A stretch of 64,000 bases of DNA from Streptomyces sp. NBC_00250 (GTDB taxonomy: Bacteria > Actinomycetota > Actinomycetes > Streptomycetales > Streptomycetaceae): the NCBI RefSeq assembly GCF_036192275.1, contig NZ_CP108088.1:2542001-2606000 (forward strand), read 5' to 3'. A program made the position numbers and the translations under genes. Under the pieces are notes generated by a model. That model saw only the letters and a program-made list of their open reading frames with translations, made no database searches and was not told where the DNA came from. Below, piece by piece: positions 35,473 through 43,583 of this stretch (the first letter of the stretch is position 1; each line of letters opens with the position of its first letter).

Positions 35473-37113
35473 TCAGTGGGACGGCCCGGGGGCGGTCCGG
35501 GGAGCGGCGGGCCGGCGGGCTGCGGGCGGCTGGGGGGTGTGGGCCCGTTCGGCCGCGGCCAGGGCGTCGGCGAAGCGGTCCAGGACGGCGGTGGCCTGCT
35601 CGTCGGTGAGGGTGAGCGGGGGCAGGAGCCGGACCACCGCGGAGTGGCGGCCGCCGAGTTCGACGATGAGTCCGCGGGCGAGGCACTCCTGCTGGACGGC
35701 GAGGGCCAGGGCGGGGGCGGCGGGGGGTACGGGGTCGTCCGGTCCCGCCGCGTCGGGGTCGACGAGTTCGACGCCGATCATGAGACCCCGGCCGCGGACG
35801 TCGCCGACGCAGGGGTGGGCGGCGGCGAGGCCCCGGAGTTGGCCGAGGATGCGGGCGCCGAGGATGCCGGCCCGTTCGGCGAGCTTGTTCTCGCGGACAT
35901 ACGCGAGGGTGGCCGTGCCCGCGGCCATGGCGAGCTGGTTGCCGCGGAAGGTGCCGGCGTGGGCGCCGGGTTCCCAGGCGTCGAGCTCGGACCTGTAGAC
36001 GATGACGGCGAGGGGGAGGGAGCCGCCGATGGCCTTGGAGAGGACCATCACGTCGGGTACGACGCCGCTGTGCTCGACGGCCCAGAAGGCGCCGGTGCGG
36101 CCGACGCCGGTCTGGACCTCGTCGACGACGAGCGGGATGGAGCGGTCGGCGGTGATGCGGCGCATCCGGCGCATCCAGTCGTCGGGGGCGGGGATGACCC
36201 CGCCCTCGCCCTGGACGGCTTCGACGATCATTCCGGCGGGGGTGGTGACGCCGCTCTTGGGGTCGTCGAGGAGGTTCTCGGTCCAGCGGGCGGCGAGTTG
36301 GGCGCCGCGGGCGCCGCCGACGCCGTACGGGCAGCGGTACGCGTGCGGGTAAGGCAGCCGGGTGACGCGGACGTCGGTCGCTCCGCCCGAGGCGTCGAGG
36401 GCGCCGGACGTCATGCCGTGGTAGGCGCCGGTGAAGGCCAGGAGTCCGCTGCGGCCGGTGGCGGTGCGGACGAGTTTGAGGGCCGCCTCGACGGCGTCCG
36501 TGCCGGCGGGGCCGCAGAACTGGATACGGGCGTTGTCGGCGAGTTCACCCGGCAGGGTGGCGAACAGCTCGGAGGTGAAGGCGTCCTTGACGGGGGTGGC
36601 GAGGTCGAGGACATGGAGCGGTGCGCCGGAGTCGAGGACCTTCTTGATGGCTTCGAGGACCACGGGGTGGTTGTGGCCGAGGGCCAGCGTCCCCGCGCCG
36701 GAAAGGCAGTCGAGGTAGCGGCGGCCGTCGGCGCCCTCGATGGTCAGCCCCCGTGCCCGCACCGGGACGATCGGCAGGGAGCGGGCGTAGGTGCGGGCGG
36801 CGGACTCGCGCAGGGACTGGCGGCGCAGGATGCCCTCGTACCCCCCGCCGCCCTGGTCCGTGGCCACTCGCCCCCGAGTCCCCTGCGGGGCGGCCCCTCG
36901 CTCCAGGGCCCCTCGCTCCGGGGCGCCACGGTCCAAGACCTCGCGGTCCAAGGCCCCGCGGTCCAAGACCTCGCGGTCCGGGGTGGGTCGGACCGTCGGG
37001 GTGTGCGTCCCGGTGCCGGCTTCTTCGGGCGGTCCGGCGATGGGCCCTTCGGGCGTCCGGGTCTGCGTCCGCGCGGCCGGTGGGACGGCCGGAGCTGATT
37101 CGGTCACGGCCAC
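35473..37113 (-). CDS. Diaminobutyrate--2-oxoglutarate aminotransferase (siderophore-type)
   Basis: A PLP-dependent class III aminotransferase, 546 residues, expected to make L-2,4-diaminobutyrate from aspartate semialdehyde. Seen are SGAGTLALGHNHP, FCGPAGTDAVEAALKL, FTGAYHGMTSGAL and LVVDEVQTGVGRTG. The PLP-lysine motif is VLSKAIGGSLPLAV, and DVRGRGLMIGVELV follows. The N-terminal 95 residues are an unusual extension with Asp-Arg-Gly-Ala-Leu-type pentapeptide repeats. GTG 37113 follows GGGAGGA at a spacing of nine; GTG 37107 is an alternative. It resembles RhbA of the rhizobactin 1021 pathway and leads the siderophore operon. The palindrome ACTGTAACAGT (37130-37140) lies just upstream of its ribosome site. 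Confidence 0.88.
   Translation of the reverse strand: MAVTESAPAVPPAARTQTRTPEGPIAGPPEEAGTGTHTPTVRPTPDREVLDRGALDREVLDRGAPERGALERGAAPQGTRGRVATDQGGGGYEGILRRQSLRESAARTYARSLPIVPVRARGLTIEGADGRRYLDCLSGAGTLALGHNHPVVLEAIKKVLDSGAPLHVLDLATPVKDAFTSELFATLPGELADNARIQFCGPAGTDAVEAALKLVRTATGRSGLLAFTGAYHGMTSGALDASGGATDVRVTRLPYPHAYRCPYGVGGARGAQLAARWTENLLDDPKSGVTTPAGMIVEAVQGEGGVIPAPDDWMRRMRRITADRSIPLVVDEVQTGVGRTGAFWAVEHSGVVPDVMVLSKAIGGSLPLAVIVYRSELDAWEPGAHAGTFRGNQLAMAAGTATLAYVRENKLAERAGILGARILGQLRGLAAAHPCVGDVRGRGLMIGVELVDPDAAGPDDPVPPAAPALALAVQQECLARGLIVELGGRHSAVVRLLPPLTLTDEQATAVLDRFADALAAAERAHTPQPPAARRPAAPRTAPGPSH
36894..36988. repeat. In-frame 15-bp repeats inside the aminotransferase N-terminus
   Basis: About six 15-bp units, including CGGTCCAAGACCTCG twice and CGGTCCAAGGCCCCG once, preceded by two CCCCTCGCTCC-type units. 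They encode the Arg/Asp/Gly/Leu pentapeptides of the N-terminal extension. Confidence 0.8.
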
Positions 37114-37429
37114 GGCTCGGTGTCCTCCCACTGTAACAGTTGCGTTGCACATCGGGACGTCGTGAAGCCGCCGCAAGGGCCGCCCAGAACGCCACCGTTG
37201 TGTCCCCCGTACGTACCAACGACGCGAACTGCCCTGGATCACGGGCCGGAGACAAGAACTTGGCGTGTCCCGGATCACGGCACGGCAACGGCCGAACGAT
37301 GGCCGGAACCGCCGACCGGCCGCGTACCGTCCCCTCCGGCACCGGCATAGTGGGGGCCGTCGGCCGCTGCCCATGCGGGCACGGCCGCTGTCCATGCACA
37401 AGTTGACGTAGTCCCAGGGGGATCACGAG
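37114..37429. promoter_or_regulatory. Divergent region between the siderophore operon and the first peptidase
   Basis: 316 bp without a gene. It contains the perfect 11-bp palindrome ACTGTAACAGT (37130-37140), 16 bp upstream of the aminotransferase start. I could not find an IdeR/DmdR1-type iron box (TTAGGTTAGG-like) here, which is unexpected for a siderophore operon. Confidence 0.5.
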
Positions 37430-38608
37430 ATGCGATCGATTCGTCCGCTGCTGACGGCGGCTTCCGCCGTCGCGGCGCTGACGCTCACCGTTACGGCCTG
37501 CGGACCGAGCGAGGAGAACGCGGGAGACAAGCCCAGCTCGCCCGCGACCGCCCAGAACCCGGCCGACAAGATCAAGATTCCGGAGGACCTGAAGGATCGC
37601 CTGAAGGAGCACGGGATCGACGTCGACAAGTGGCGCGACGGCGAGTGGAAGAACTGGGACCGCGACAAGTGGCTGCGTGAGGCCAAGGACTTCGTCAACC
37701 CGATCATCGAGGACCTCTGGGACCCGGACCGGATGCGGGACGCCGAGCGTCCCGACAAGCCGGTCGAGGAGGAGGACATCTCGGGTGACGAGGGCGTGAC
37801 CGACCCGACGCCGGACCCGGTGCGGGCGAAGGCCGTGGCGCCGAAGTACCACGGAAACGCCGCGGAGTCCGGGAAGGTCTTCTTCGACGGCCCCGAGGGC
37901 TCGATGGTCTGCTCGGCCACGGTCGTGCAGGACCCGGCGCACCCCGGCAAGTCGAACATGGTGTGGACGGCCGGTCACTGCGTCCACAAGGGCAAGAAGG
38001 GCGGCTGGTACCGCAACATCGCCTTCGTTCCCTCGTACAACGACTCCGCCCTGTCGACCGCCGCCCTCGAGAAGGCGACGCGCGAGCAGATCGCGCCGTA
38101 CGGCGTGTGGTGGGCGGACTGGGTCAAGACCTCCGACCAGTGGATCGCCGAGGGCGCGTCGACCGGTGGCGCGGGCGCTCCCTACGACTTCGCGGTCATC
38201 AAGGTGACTCCGGAGAAGGGCGGCACGAGCAAGTCCCTGGAGGAGACCGTCGGTTCGGCGCTTCCGGTGGACTTCAACGCGCCGGCGGTGCCGAAGATCG
38301 CGAGCATGGAGGCGACCGGCTACCCGGCGGCGCCGCCGTTCGACGGCCAGAAGATGTTCCAGTGCGAGGACAAGCCGGGCCGGCTGTCCCTGAAGGCGGA
38401 GCAGCCGACGATGTACCGCATCGGCTGCACGATGACCGGTGGTTCGTCCGGTGGCGGCTGGGTCGCTCAGGGCAGTGACGGCAAGCCCGCGCTGGTGTCG
38501 AACACCTCGATCGGCCCGTCGACGGCCGGTTGGCTCGCGGGTCCGCGCCTCGGTCCCGAGGCCAAGGCCATGTTCGACGAGGTCAGCAAGAAGTACGCCG
38601 GGCAGTAG
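37430..38608 (+). CDS. Exported lipoprotein-like trypsin-family serine peptidase, copy 1
   Basis: A 392-residue protein with a lipoprotein signal peptide ending at LTVTAC (Cys about 24), then a charged linker and the segment DVDKWRDGEWKNWDRDKWLR. The catalytic triad is complete: His in VWTAGHCVHKGKKGGWYRN, Asp in APYDFAVIKV, Ser in GCTMTGGSSGGGW. It is expected to be membrane-anchored outside the cell; the substrate is unknown. ATG 37430 follows AGGGGGATCACG. It is a tandem paralogue of the next gene with near-identical architecture, and is divergent from the siderophore operon. Confidence 0.88.
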   Translation: MRSIRPLLTAASAVAALTLTVTACGPSEENAGDKPSSPATAQNPADKIKIPEDLKDRLKEHGIDVDKWRDGEWKNWDRDKWLREAKDFVNPIIEDLWDPDRMRDAERPDKPVEEEDISGDEGVTDPTPDPVRAKAVAPKYHGNAAESGKVFFDGPEGSMVCSATVVQDPAHPGKSNMVWTAGHCVHKGKKGGWYRNIAFVPSYNDSALSTAALEKATREQIAPYGVWWADWVKTSDQWIAEGASTGGAGAPYDFAVIKVTPEKGGTSKSLEETVGSALPVDFNAPAVPKIASMEATGYPAAPPFDGQKMFQCEDKPGRLSLKAEQPTMYRIGCTMTGGSSGGGWVAQGSDGKPALVSNTSIGPSTAGWLAGPRLGPEAKAMFDEVSKKYAGQ

Positions 38609-38956
38609 GCACGGCGCGGAGGCGGGGCCCACGGGTCCCGCCTCCCCCATGTCCGGGCATGTCCGGGCGGGGCGCGACCCGCGTCCCGCCCGGGTTCCGT
38701 CCGCGTCCCGCCCGGATTCCGTCCGCGTCCCGCCCGGATTCCGTCCGCGTCCCGCCCGGATTCCGTCCGCGTCCCGCCCGGATTCCGTCCGCGTCCCGCC
38801 CGGGCTCCGTCCGCGTCCCGCCCGGATTCCGTCCGGTTCCGTCCGACCGGCATACTGTCCACCGCAAGTGACGCGTCCATGGCAACGTCAAGGCGAGAAC
38901 GCGCCGGAAACGGGGCCCGTCCCGGACGCGGGAAACATCTCAGGGGGAATCACCAC
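38609..38956. other. Gap between the two peptidase paralogues
   Basis: 348 bp without a gene, about half of it the 22-bp tandem array. The rest holds a possible promoter for copy 2 (about 38850-38940), but no convincing -10/-35 pair could be named. Confidence 0.6.
38682..38835. repeat. 22-bp tandem repeat (VNTR), seven units
   Basis: Seven back-to-back units of 22 bp (consensus CGTCCCGCCC followed by GGATTCCGTCCG), nearly identical except for G/A and T/C changes in units 1 and 6. The period is not a multiple of three and the array is intergenic, so it is non-coding. There are no spacers, so it is not a CRISPR. Confidence 0.95.
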
Positions 38957-40138
38957 ATGCGTTCCATACGACTCCTACCCGCCGCTCTCGGCCTGGCCAC
39001 CGCGCTCGCGCTGACCGCCACGGCCTGCGGCCCCACCGAAACCCCGGCGGCCGACAAGCCGGCCGCCGGAGCGAGCAGTTCCGCGTCGGGCGCCGACGAC
39101 GCGGCCACCGGAGACGGTGGCGCCGACCTCACCAAGGACCTCGCCGACAAGCTCAAGAAGCACGGCGTGGACCTGGACAAGTGGAAGGACGGCGAATGGA
39201 AGAACTGGGACACGAACACCTGGCTGCGTGAGGCCGAGGACTTCGTGAACCCGGTCATCGACGGCCTCTGGGACCCGGCGCGGATGCAGTCCGCCAAGAG
39301 CCCCGACCCGACGATCACCGCGCAGGCCGGAGGCGGCGGCACCGACCCGACGCCCCGCCCCGTGAAGGCGCAGCGCGAGAAGACGCCGTACCACCGCAAC
39401 GCGGCTCCGGTCGGGAAGATCTTCTTCGACTCGCCCCAGGGCCACATGGTCTGCTCCGGCACCATCGTGAAGGACCCGCGTCGGCCCGGTAAGTCCAACA
39501 TGGTCTGGACGGCCGGCCACTGCGTCCACGCGGGCAAGAAGGGCGGCTGGTACCGCAACATCACCTTCGTCCCGGCCTTCAACGACCTGGGCAAGTCCCC
39601 CGCCGCGCTCAACAACGCGCAGCCGCACGAGGTCTACCCGTACGGCCAGTACTGGGCCGACTGGGCCGTGACCTCGGGCGAGTGGATCAACTCGGGCGGC
39701 ACCAACCAGGCCTGGCCGTACGACTACGCCGTGCTGCACGTGAACCCGCAGCGGGGCGGCAAGTCGCTGGAGGAGACCGTCGGCGCCGCGCTGCCGGTCG
39801 ACTTCTCCGCACCGGCGCCCGCGCAGTCCGGCACGGTGGGCGCCTGGGGCTACCCGCAGGCCGCCCCGTACAACGGCGTGATCATGCACAAGTGCCTGGA
39901 CCGGGCGACGCGACTGACCACGGCGCCCGCCACCCCGGTGATGTACCGGATCGGCTGCACGATGACGGCGGGCTCGTCCGGCGGCGGCTGGTTCCGGGTG
40001 CTGCCGAACGGCAAGACGGCGCTCGTGTCGAACACCTCGATCGGCCCGGCCGGCAGCAACGGCTGGCTCGCCGGACCGCAGTTGGGCCGGGGCGCCAAGG
40101 CGGCACACGAGATGGTCAGCAAGAAGTTCGCCCGCTGA
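38957..40138 (+). CDS. Exported lipoprotein-like trypsin-family serine peptidase, copy 2
   Basis: A 393-residue paralogue of the preceding gene. The signal peptide ends at LTATAC, and the shared segment is DLDKWKDGEWKNWDTNTWLR. The triad is His in VWTAGHCVHAGKKGGWYRN, Asp in WPYDYAVLHV, Ser in GCTMTAGSSGGGW. ATG 38957 follows AGGGGGAATCACC. The two genes share a start-codon context as well as protein sequence, so this is a tandem duplication. The VNTR between them lies in the promoter region of this copy and could alter its expression. Confidence 0.88.
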   Translation: MRSIRLLPAALGLATALALTATACGPTETPAADKPAAGASSSASGADDAATGDGGADLTKDLADKLKKHGVDLDKWKDGEWKNWDTNTWLREAEDFVNPVIDGLWDPARMQSAKSPDPTITAQAGGGGTDPTPRPVKAQREKTPYHRNAAPVGKIFFDSPQGHMVCSGTIVKDPRRPGKSNMVWTAGHCVHAGKKGGWYRNITFVPAFNDLGKSPAALNNAQPHEVYPYGQYWADWAVTSGEWINSGGTNQAWPYDYAVLHVNPQRGGKSLEETVGAALPVDFSAPAPAQSGTVGAWGYPQAAPYNGVIMHKCLDRATRLTTAPATPVMYRIGCTMTAGSSGGGWFRVLPNGKTALVSNTSIGPAGSNGWLAGPQLGRGAKAAHEMVSKKFAR

Positions 40139-40178
40139 CCCGTCCCGTCACGACACGGCGGGCCTGGACACCACGGCA

Positions 40179-40242
40179 CTCGCCATGACAGCTCTCATGG
40201 CAGCTCGTCATGACAGCTCGCCATGACAGCTCGCCATGACAG
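40179..40242. repeat. 13-bp tandem repeat upstream of the hflX-side terminator
   Basis: Five units of CTCGCCATGACAG, three exact, one with a single change and one shortened to 12 bp. Non-coding, between convergent genes. Confidence 0.9.
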
Positions 40243-40244
40243 AA

Positions 40245-40282
40245 GGCGCCGGTCCCCTCCCTCGCGGGAGGAGGCCGGCGCC
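40245..40282. terminator. Bidirectional terminator between peptidase copy 2 and hflX
   Basis: GGCGCCGG (40245-40252) pairs with CCGGCGCC (40275-40282), with an inner CCTCCC/GGGAGG stem. It is a strong hairpin between convergent genes. Confidence 0.8.
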
Positions 40283-40298
40283 TCAGTCGTACCTCAGG

Positions 40299-41792
40299 TC
40301 AGTGCGCGGCGGGAACGTACGGCGCGAGCATCGCCGCCAGCTCCTCGTGCACCCGGGCCTTGAGCAGGGTGCCCTCCGGGGTGTGCTCCTCGGACTCGAC
40401 CTCGCCCTCGGCGTGCACCCGCGAGACGAGACCGCCCTGCGTGTACGGCACGAGGGCTTCGAGCTCGACCTGAGGGCGCGGCAGCTCGGAGTCGATGAGC
40501 GCGAGCAGCTCCTCCATGCCCTGGCCCGAACGGGCCGAGACCACGATGGAGTGCTTCTCGATCCGCAGCAGTCGCTGGAGCACCAGCGGATCCGCGGCGT
40601 CCGCCTTGTTGATGACGACGATCTCCGGCACGTTCACCGCGCCGACGTCCCGGAAGACCTCGCGCACGGCGGCCAGCTGCTCCTCCGGCGCGGGGTGCGA
40701 GCCGTCCACCACGTGCAGGATGAGGTCGGACTCGCCGACCTCCTCCATGGTGGAGCGGAACGCCTCGACCAGGTGGTGCGGCAGGTGCCGGACGAAGCCG
40801 ACGGTGTCGGCCAGGGTGTAGACCCGGCCGGTGGGAGTCTCGGCCCGGCGGACGGTCGGGTCCAGCGTGGCGAACAGCGCGTTCTCCACGAGCACGCCCG
40901 CGCCGGTGAGGCGGTTGAGCAGGGAGGACTTGCCTGCGTTCGTGTATCCGGCGATGGCGACCGACGGCACCTTGTTACGACGCCGCTCCTGCCGCTTGAT
41001 GTCGCGGCCGGTCTTCATCTCCGCGATCTCCCGGCGCATCTTCGCCATCTTCTCGCGGATACGACGCCGGTCGGTCTCGATCTTGGTCTCACCGGGACCA
41101 CGCGTGGCCATGCCGCCACCGCCGCCGCCACCCATCTGCCGGGAGAGCGACTGACCCCAGCCACGGAGGCGCGGCAGCATGTACTGCATCTGCGCGAGCG
41201 CGACCTGCGCCTTGCCCTCTCGGGACTTGGCGTGCTGGGCGAAGATGTCGAGGATCAGGGCGGTCCGGTCGACCACCTTGACCTTGACGACGTCTTCGAG
41301 GGCGATGAGCTGGCCGGGACTGAGCTCGCCGTCGCAGACGACGGTGTCGGCACCGGTCTCGACCACGATGTCCCGCAGCTCGCGTGCCTTGCCGGAACCG
41401 ATGAAGGTCGCCGGGTCCGGCTTGTCACGGCGCTGCATCACGCCGTCGAGCACGAGGGCGCCCGCCGTCTCGGCGAGGGCCGCGAGTTCCGCGAGGGAGT
41501 TCTCCGCGTCCTGGACGGTCCCCGAGGTCCACACACCGACCAGCACGACGCGCTCCAGGCGCAGCTGGCGGTACTCGACCTCGGTGACGTCCTCGAGCTC
41601 GGTGGAGAGGCCGGCGACACGGCGCAGAGCCGCGCGCTCGGAGCGGTCGAACTGGTCGCCGTCCCGCTCTCCGTCGATCTCGTGGCTCCAGGCGACGTCC
41701 TCTTCCATCAGGGCATCGGCCCGAAGGCTCTCGGTACGGCTCGTCTCCGCGAAGCGCTGCTCGTCCTGGGAAGGGGAAGAAGAGGAGGTCAT
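40299..41792 (-). CDS. hflX: Ribosome-associated GTPase HflX
   Basis: A 497-residue P-loop GTPase that splits stalled ribosomes under stress. The N-terminal HflX domain includes RDKPDPATFIGSGKARELRD and a Gly-rich QMGGGGGGGMATRGPGETKIE stretch. The G domain carries G1 GYTNAGKSSLLNRLT, G3 DTVGFVRHLP and G4 INKADAADP. The N-terminal extension of about 60 acidic residues is normal for Streptomyces HflX. ATG 41792 has AGGAT-type sequence just upstream. It stands alone between a peptidase gene (convergent) and an M1 peptidase (same strand). Confidence 0.95.
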   Translation of the reverse strand: MTSSSSPSQDEQRFAETSRTESLRADALMEEDVAWSHEIDGERDGDQFDRSERAALRRVAGLSTELEDVTEVEYRQLRLERVVLVGVWTSGTVQDAENSLAELAALAETAGALVLDGVMQRRDKPDPATFIGSGKARELRDIVVETGADTVVCDGELSPGQLIALEDVVKVKVVDRTALILDIFAQHAKSREGKAQVALAQMQYMLPRLRGWGQSLSRQMGGGGGGGMATRGPGETKIETDRRRIREKMAKMRREIAEMKTGRDIKRQERRRNKVPSVAIAGYTNAGKSSLLNRLTGAGVLVENALFATLDPTVRRAETPTGRVYTLADTVGFVRHLPHHLVEAFRSTMEEVGESDLILHVVDGSHPAPEEQLAAVREVFRDVGAVNVPEIVVINKADAADPLVLQRLLRIEKHSIVVSARSGQGMEELLALIDSELPRPQVELEALVPYTQGGLVSRVHAEGEVESEEHTPEGTLLKARVHEELAAMLAPYVPAAH

Positions 41793-41940
41793 TTGATCCT
41801 TACGTCGATTGCTTCACATCGATGGTGGTCGAGGAAGCGATGAGTCTTATGCCGTCACAACGCGTGAGGGCACCGGAAGATTCCCGGGCCGTCGGCCGCG
41901 TCGCCGACCTGACGATGGTGTCACGGCCCCGCGGGGCCCG

Positions 41941-43431
41941 TCATCCGGGTTTCGGGGCGGTCCTGGCTGCCCCGGCGGGGCGGCTGCGCCAGTCCGGGTG
42001 CCCGGGCATGGCCGGGGTCTTCGCCTCGTACAGCCAGCCGCGGAAGAAGGCGGTGAGGTCGCGTCCGGCGATCTCACCGGCCAGCGCGATGAAGTCGGCG
42101 GTGGTGGCGGTGCCGTCCCGGTGGTCGGCGACCCAGCGGCGCTCCACGCGCCGGAAGGCCTCGGTGCCGATCTCCTGGCGGAGCGCGTAGAGGACGAGGG
42201 CGCTGCCGTCGTAGACGACGGGCCGGAAGAGGCTGATCTTGTGGCCGGGCGAGGGCGGCTCGGGGGCGGCCGGCGGGCCGCCGTCGGCACGCCACCCGTC
42301 GGAGGCGGCGTAGGCGGCCTTCATGCGCCGTTCCAGGGACTTGCCCGCGGTCTCCTCGGCGTAGAGCGCCTCGTACCAGCTGGCGTGCCCCTCGTTGAGC
42401 CAGAGGTCGGACCAGGTCCGGGGCGAGACGCTGTCGCCGAACCACTGGTGGGCCAGCTCGTGCACCATGACCGAGTCGACGTACCACTCGGGGTAGGCCG
42501 GTTCCGTGAAGAGGCGGCGCTCGAAGAGCGACAGGGTCTGGGTCTCCAGCTCGAAGCCCGTGGTGGCGTCCGCGATGAGCACCCCGTACGTCTCGAAGGG
42601 GTACGCGCCGACCTGCCGCTCCATCCATTCCAGGTGTCCGGGGGTGCGGCGCAGCCAGGGCTCCATCAGCGCGCGGTCGGTGGTGCGCACCACGTCCCGT
42701 ACGGGCAGGCCGTGGGGTCCGGCCCGGTGCACGACGGTGGAGCGGCCGATGGACACCTGGGCGAGTTCGGTGGCCATGGGGTGGCCGGTGCGGTACGTCC
42801 AGGTGGTGGTGGCGCCCCGGGTGACCCGGCCGGTGGGCAGGCCGTTGGCGACGGCGGTGAGCTCACTGGGGGCGGTGATGCGGAAGGTGAAGTACGCCTT
42901 GTCCGACGGGTGGTCGTTGGACGGGAAGACCCGGTGGGCGGCGTCGGCCTGGTTGGCCATGGCGAGTCCGTCGCTGGTACGGACCCAGCCGCCGGTGTCG
43001 GCGGGACCGCTGGGGTCGCTGGTGTGCTTGACGGTGATCTCGATCGATTCGCCCTCGTCGATCGGTACGGCGGGGGTGACGACCAGGTCCTCGCCGCTGG
43101 TGGCGAACGTGGCGGCCAGGCCGTCGACGCTGACGGCGGAGACCGTGCCGTGGGTGAAGTCGAGGTTGAGTCGCTCCAGGTCGTCGGTGGCGAGCGCGTC
43201 GATCCGGGTCACGGCGGCCAGCGGCTGGGTGTTGACCCCGGGGTAGGTGAGGTCGACGGCGTACGCGAGGACGTCGTAGCCGGGATTGCCGAGGTGCGGG
43301 AAGAGCGGGTCCCCGATGCCGAGCGGCGCCGGGGCGGGCAGCGCGGCGGCGACGAGGCCGGCCGAGGCGGCGACCAGGACGGCGGAGCGGAGCCACCGCG
43401 CGCGGGGCAGGGGAGTTCGGACGAGCGGCAT
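41941..43431 (-). CDS. Secreted M1-family zinc metallopeptidase
   Basis: A 496-residue aminopeptidase-like enzyme with a signal peptide (RWLRSAVLVAASAGLVAAAL). It has the zinc motif HELAHQWFGDSVSPRTWSDL with the third ligand in WLNEGHASWYEALYAEE. The usual GAMEN exopeptidase motif is replaced by GFELETQ, so the N-terminal amine of a peptide may be recognised differently. It lacks the large C-terminal ERAP-type domain, which fits the short bacterial subgroup. ATG 43431 follows GGAAAGGCC. It is probably transcribed alone. Confidence 0.88.
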   Translation of the reverse strand: MPLVRTPLPRARWLRSAVLVAASAGLVAAALPAPAPLGIGDPLFPHLGNPGYDVLAYAVDLTYPGVNTQPLAAVTRIDALATDDLERLNLDFTHGTVSAVSVDGLAATFATSGEDLVVTPAVPIDEGESIEITVKHTSDPSGPADTGGWVRTSDGLAMANQADAAHRVFPSNDHPSDKAYFTFRITAPSELTAVANGLPTGRVTRGATTTWTYRTGHPMATELAQVSIGRSTVVHRAGPHGLPVRDVVRTTDRALMEPWLRRTPGHLEWMERQVGAYPFETYGVLIADATTGFELETQTLSLFERRLFTEPAYPEWYVDSVMVHELAHQWFGDSVSPRTWSDLWLNEGHASWYEALYAEETAGKSLERRMKAAYAASDGWRADGGPPAAPEPPSPGHKISLFRPVVYDGSALVLYALRQEIGTEAFRRVERRWVADHRDGTATTADFIALAGEIAGRDLTAFFRGWLYEAKTPAMPGHPDWRSRPAGAARTAPKPG

Positions 43432-43583
43432 GGGCCAGGCCTTTCCGGAGGACTGGCCCTACGGCTACCAGTGCCGGGCCCGCTCCCCCGGGCGGCGCGC
43501 TCGCCCGCCACCCGAAGGGGGTCATGGCCCGGGTCCCGCGCGGCACCCTGTGGACACCGCCGGTACCCCGCCTCCGTGCACGG

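Noticed and set aside
30420..37113. Desferrioxamine (desABCD) cluster
   Set aside because: No lysine decarboxylase or N-monooxygenase; two NIS synthetases and a DABA aminotransferase instead.
37114..37429. Iron box (DmdR1/IdeR)
   Set aside because: No 19-bp TTAGGTTAGG-type dyad found; only an unrelated 11-bp palindrome.
38682..38835. CRISPR array
   Set aside because: The 22-bp units are contiguous, without spacers, and no cas genes are present.
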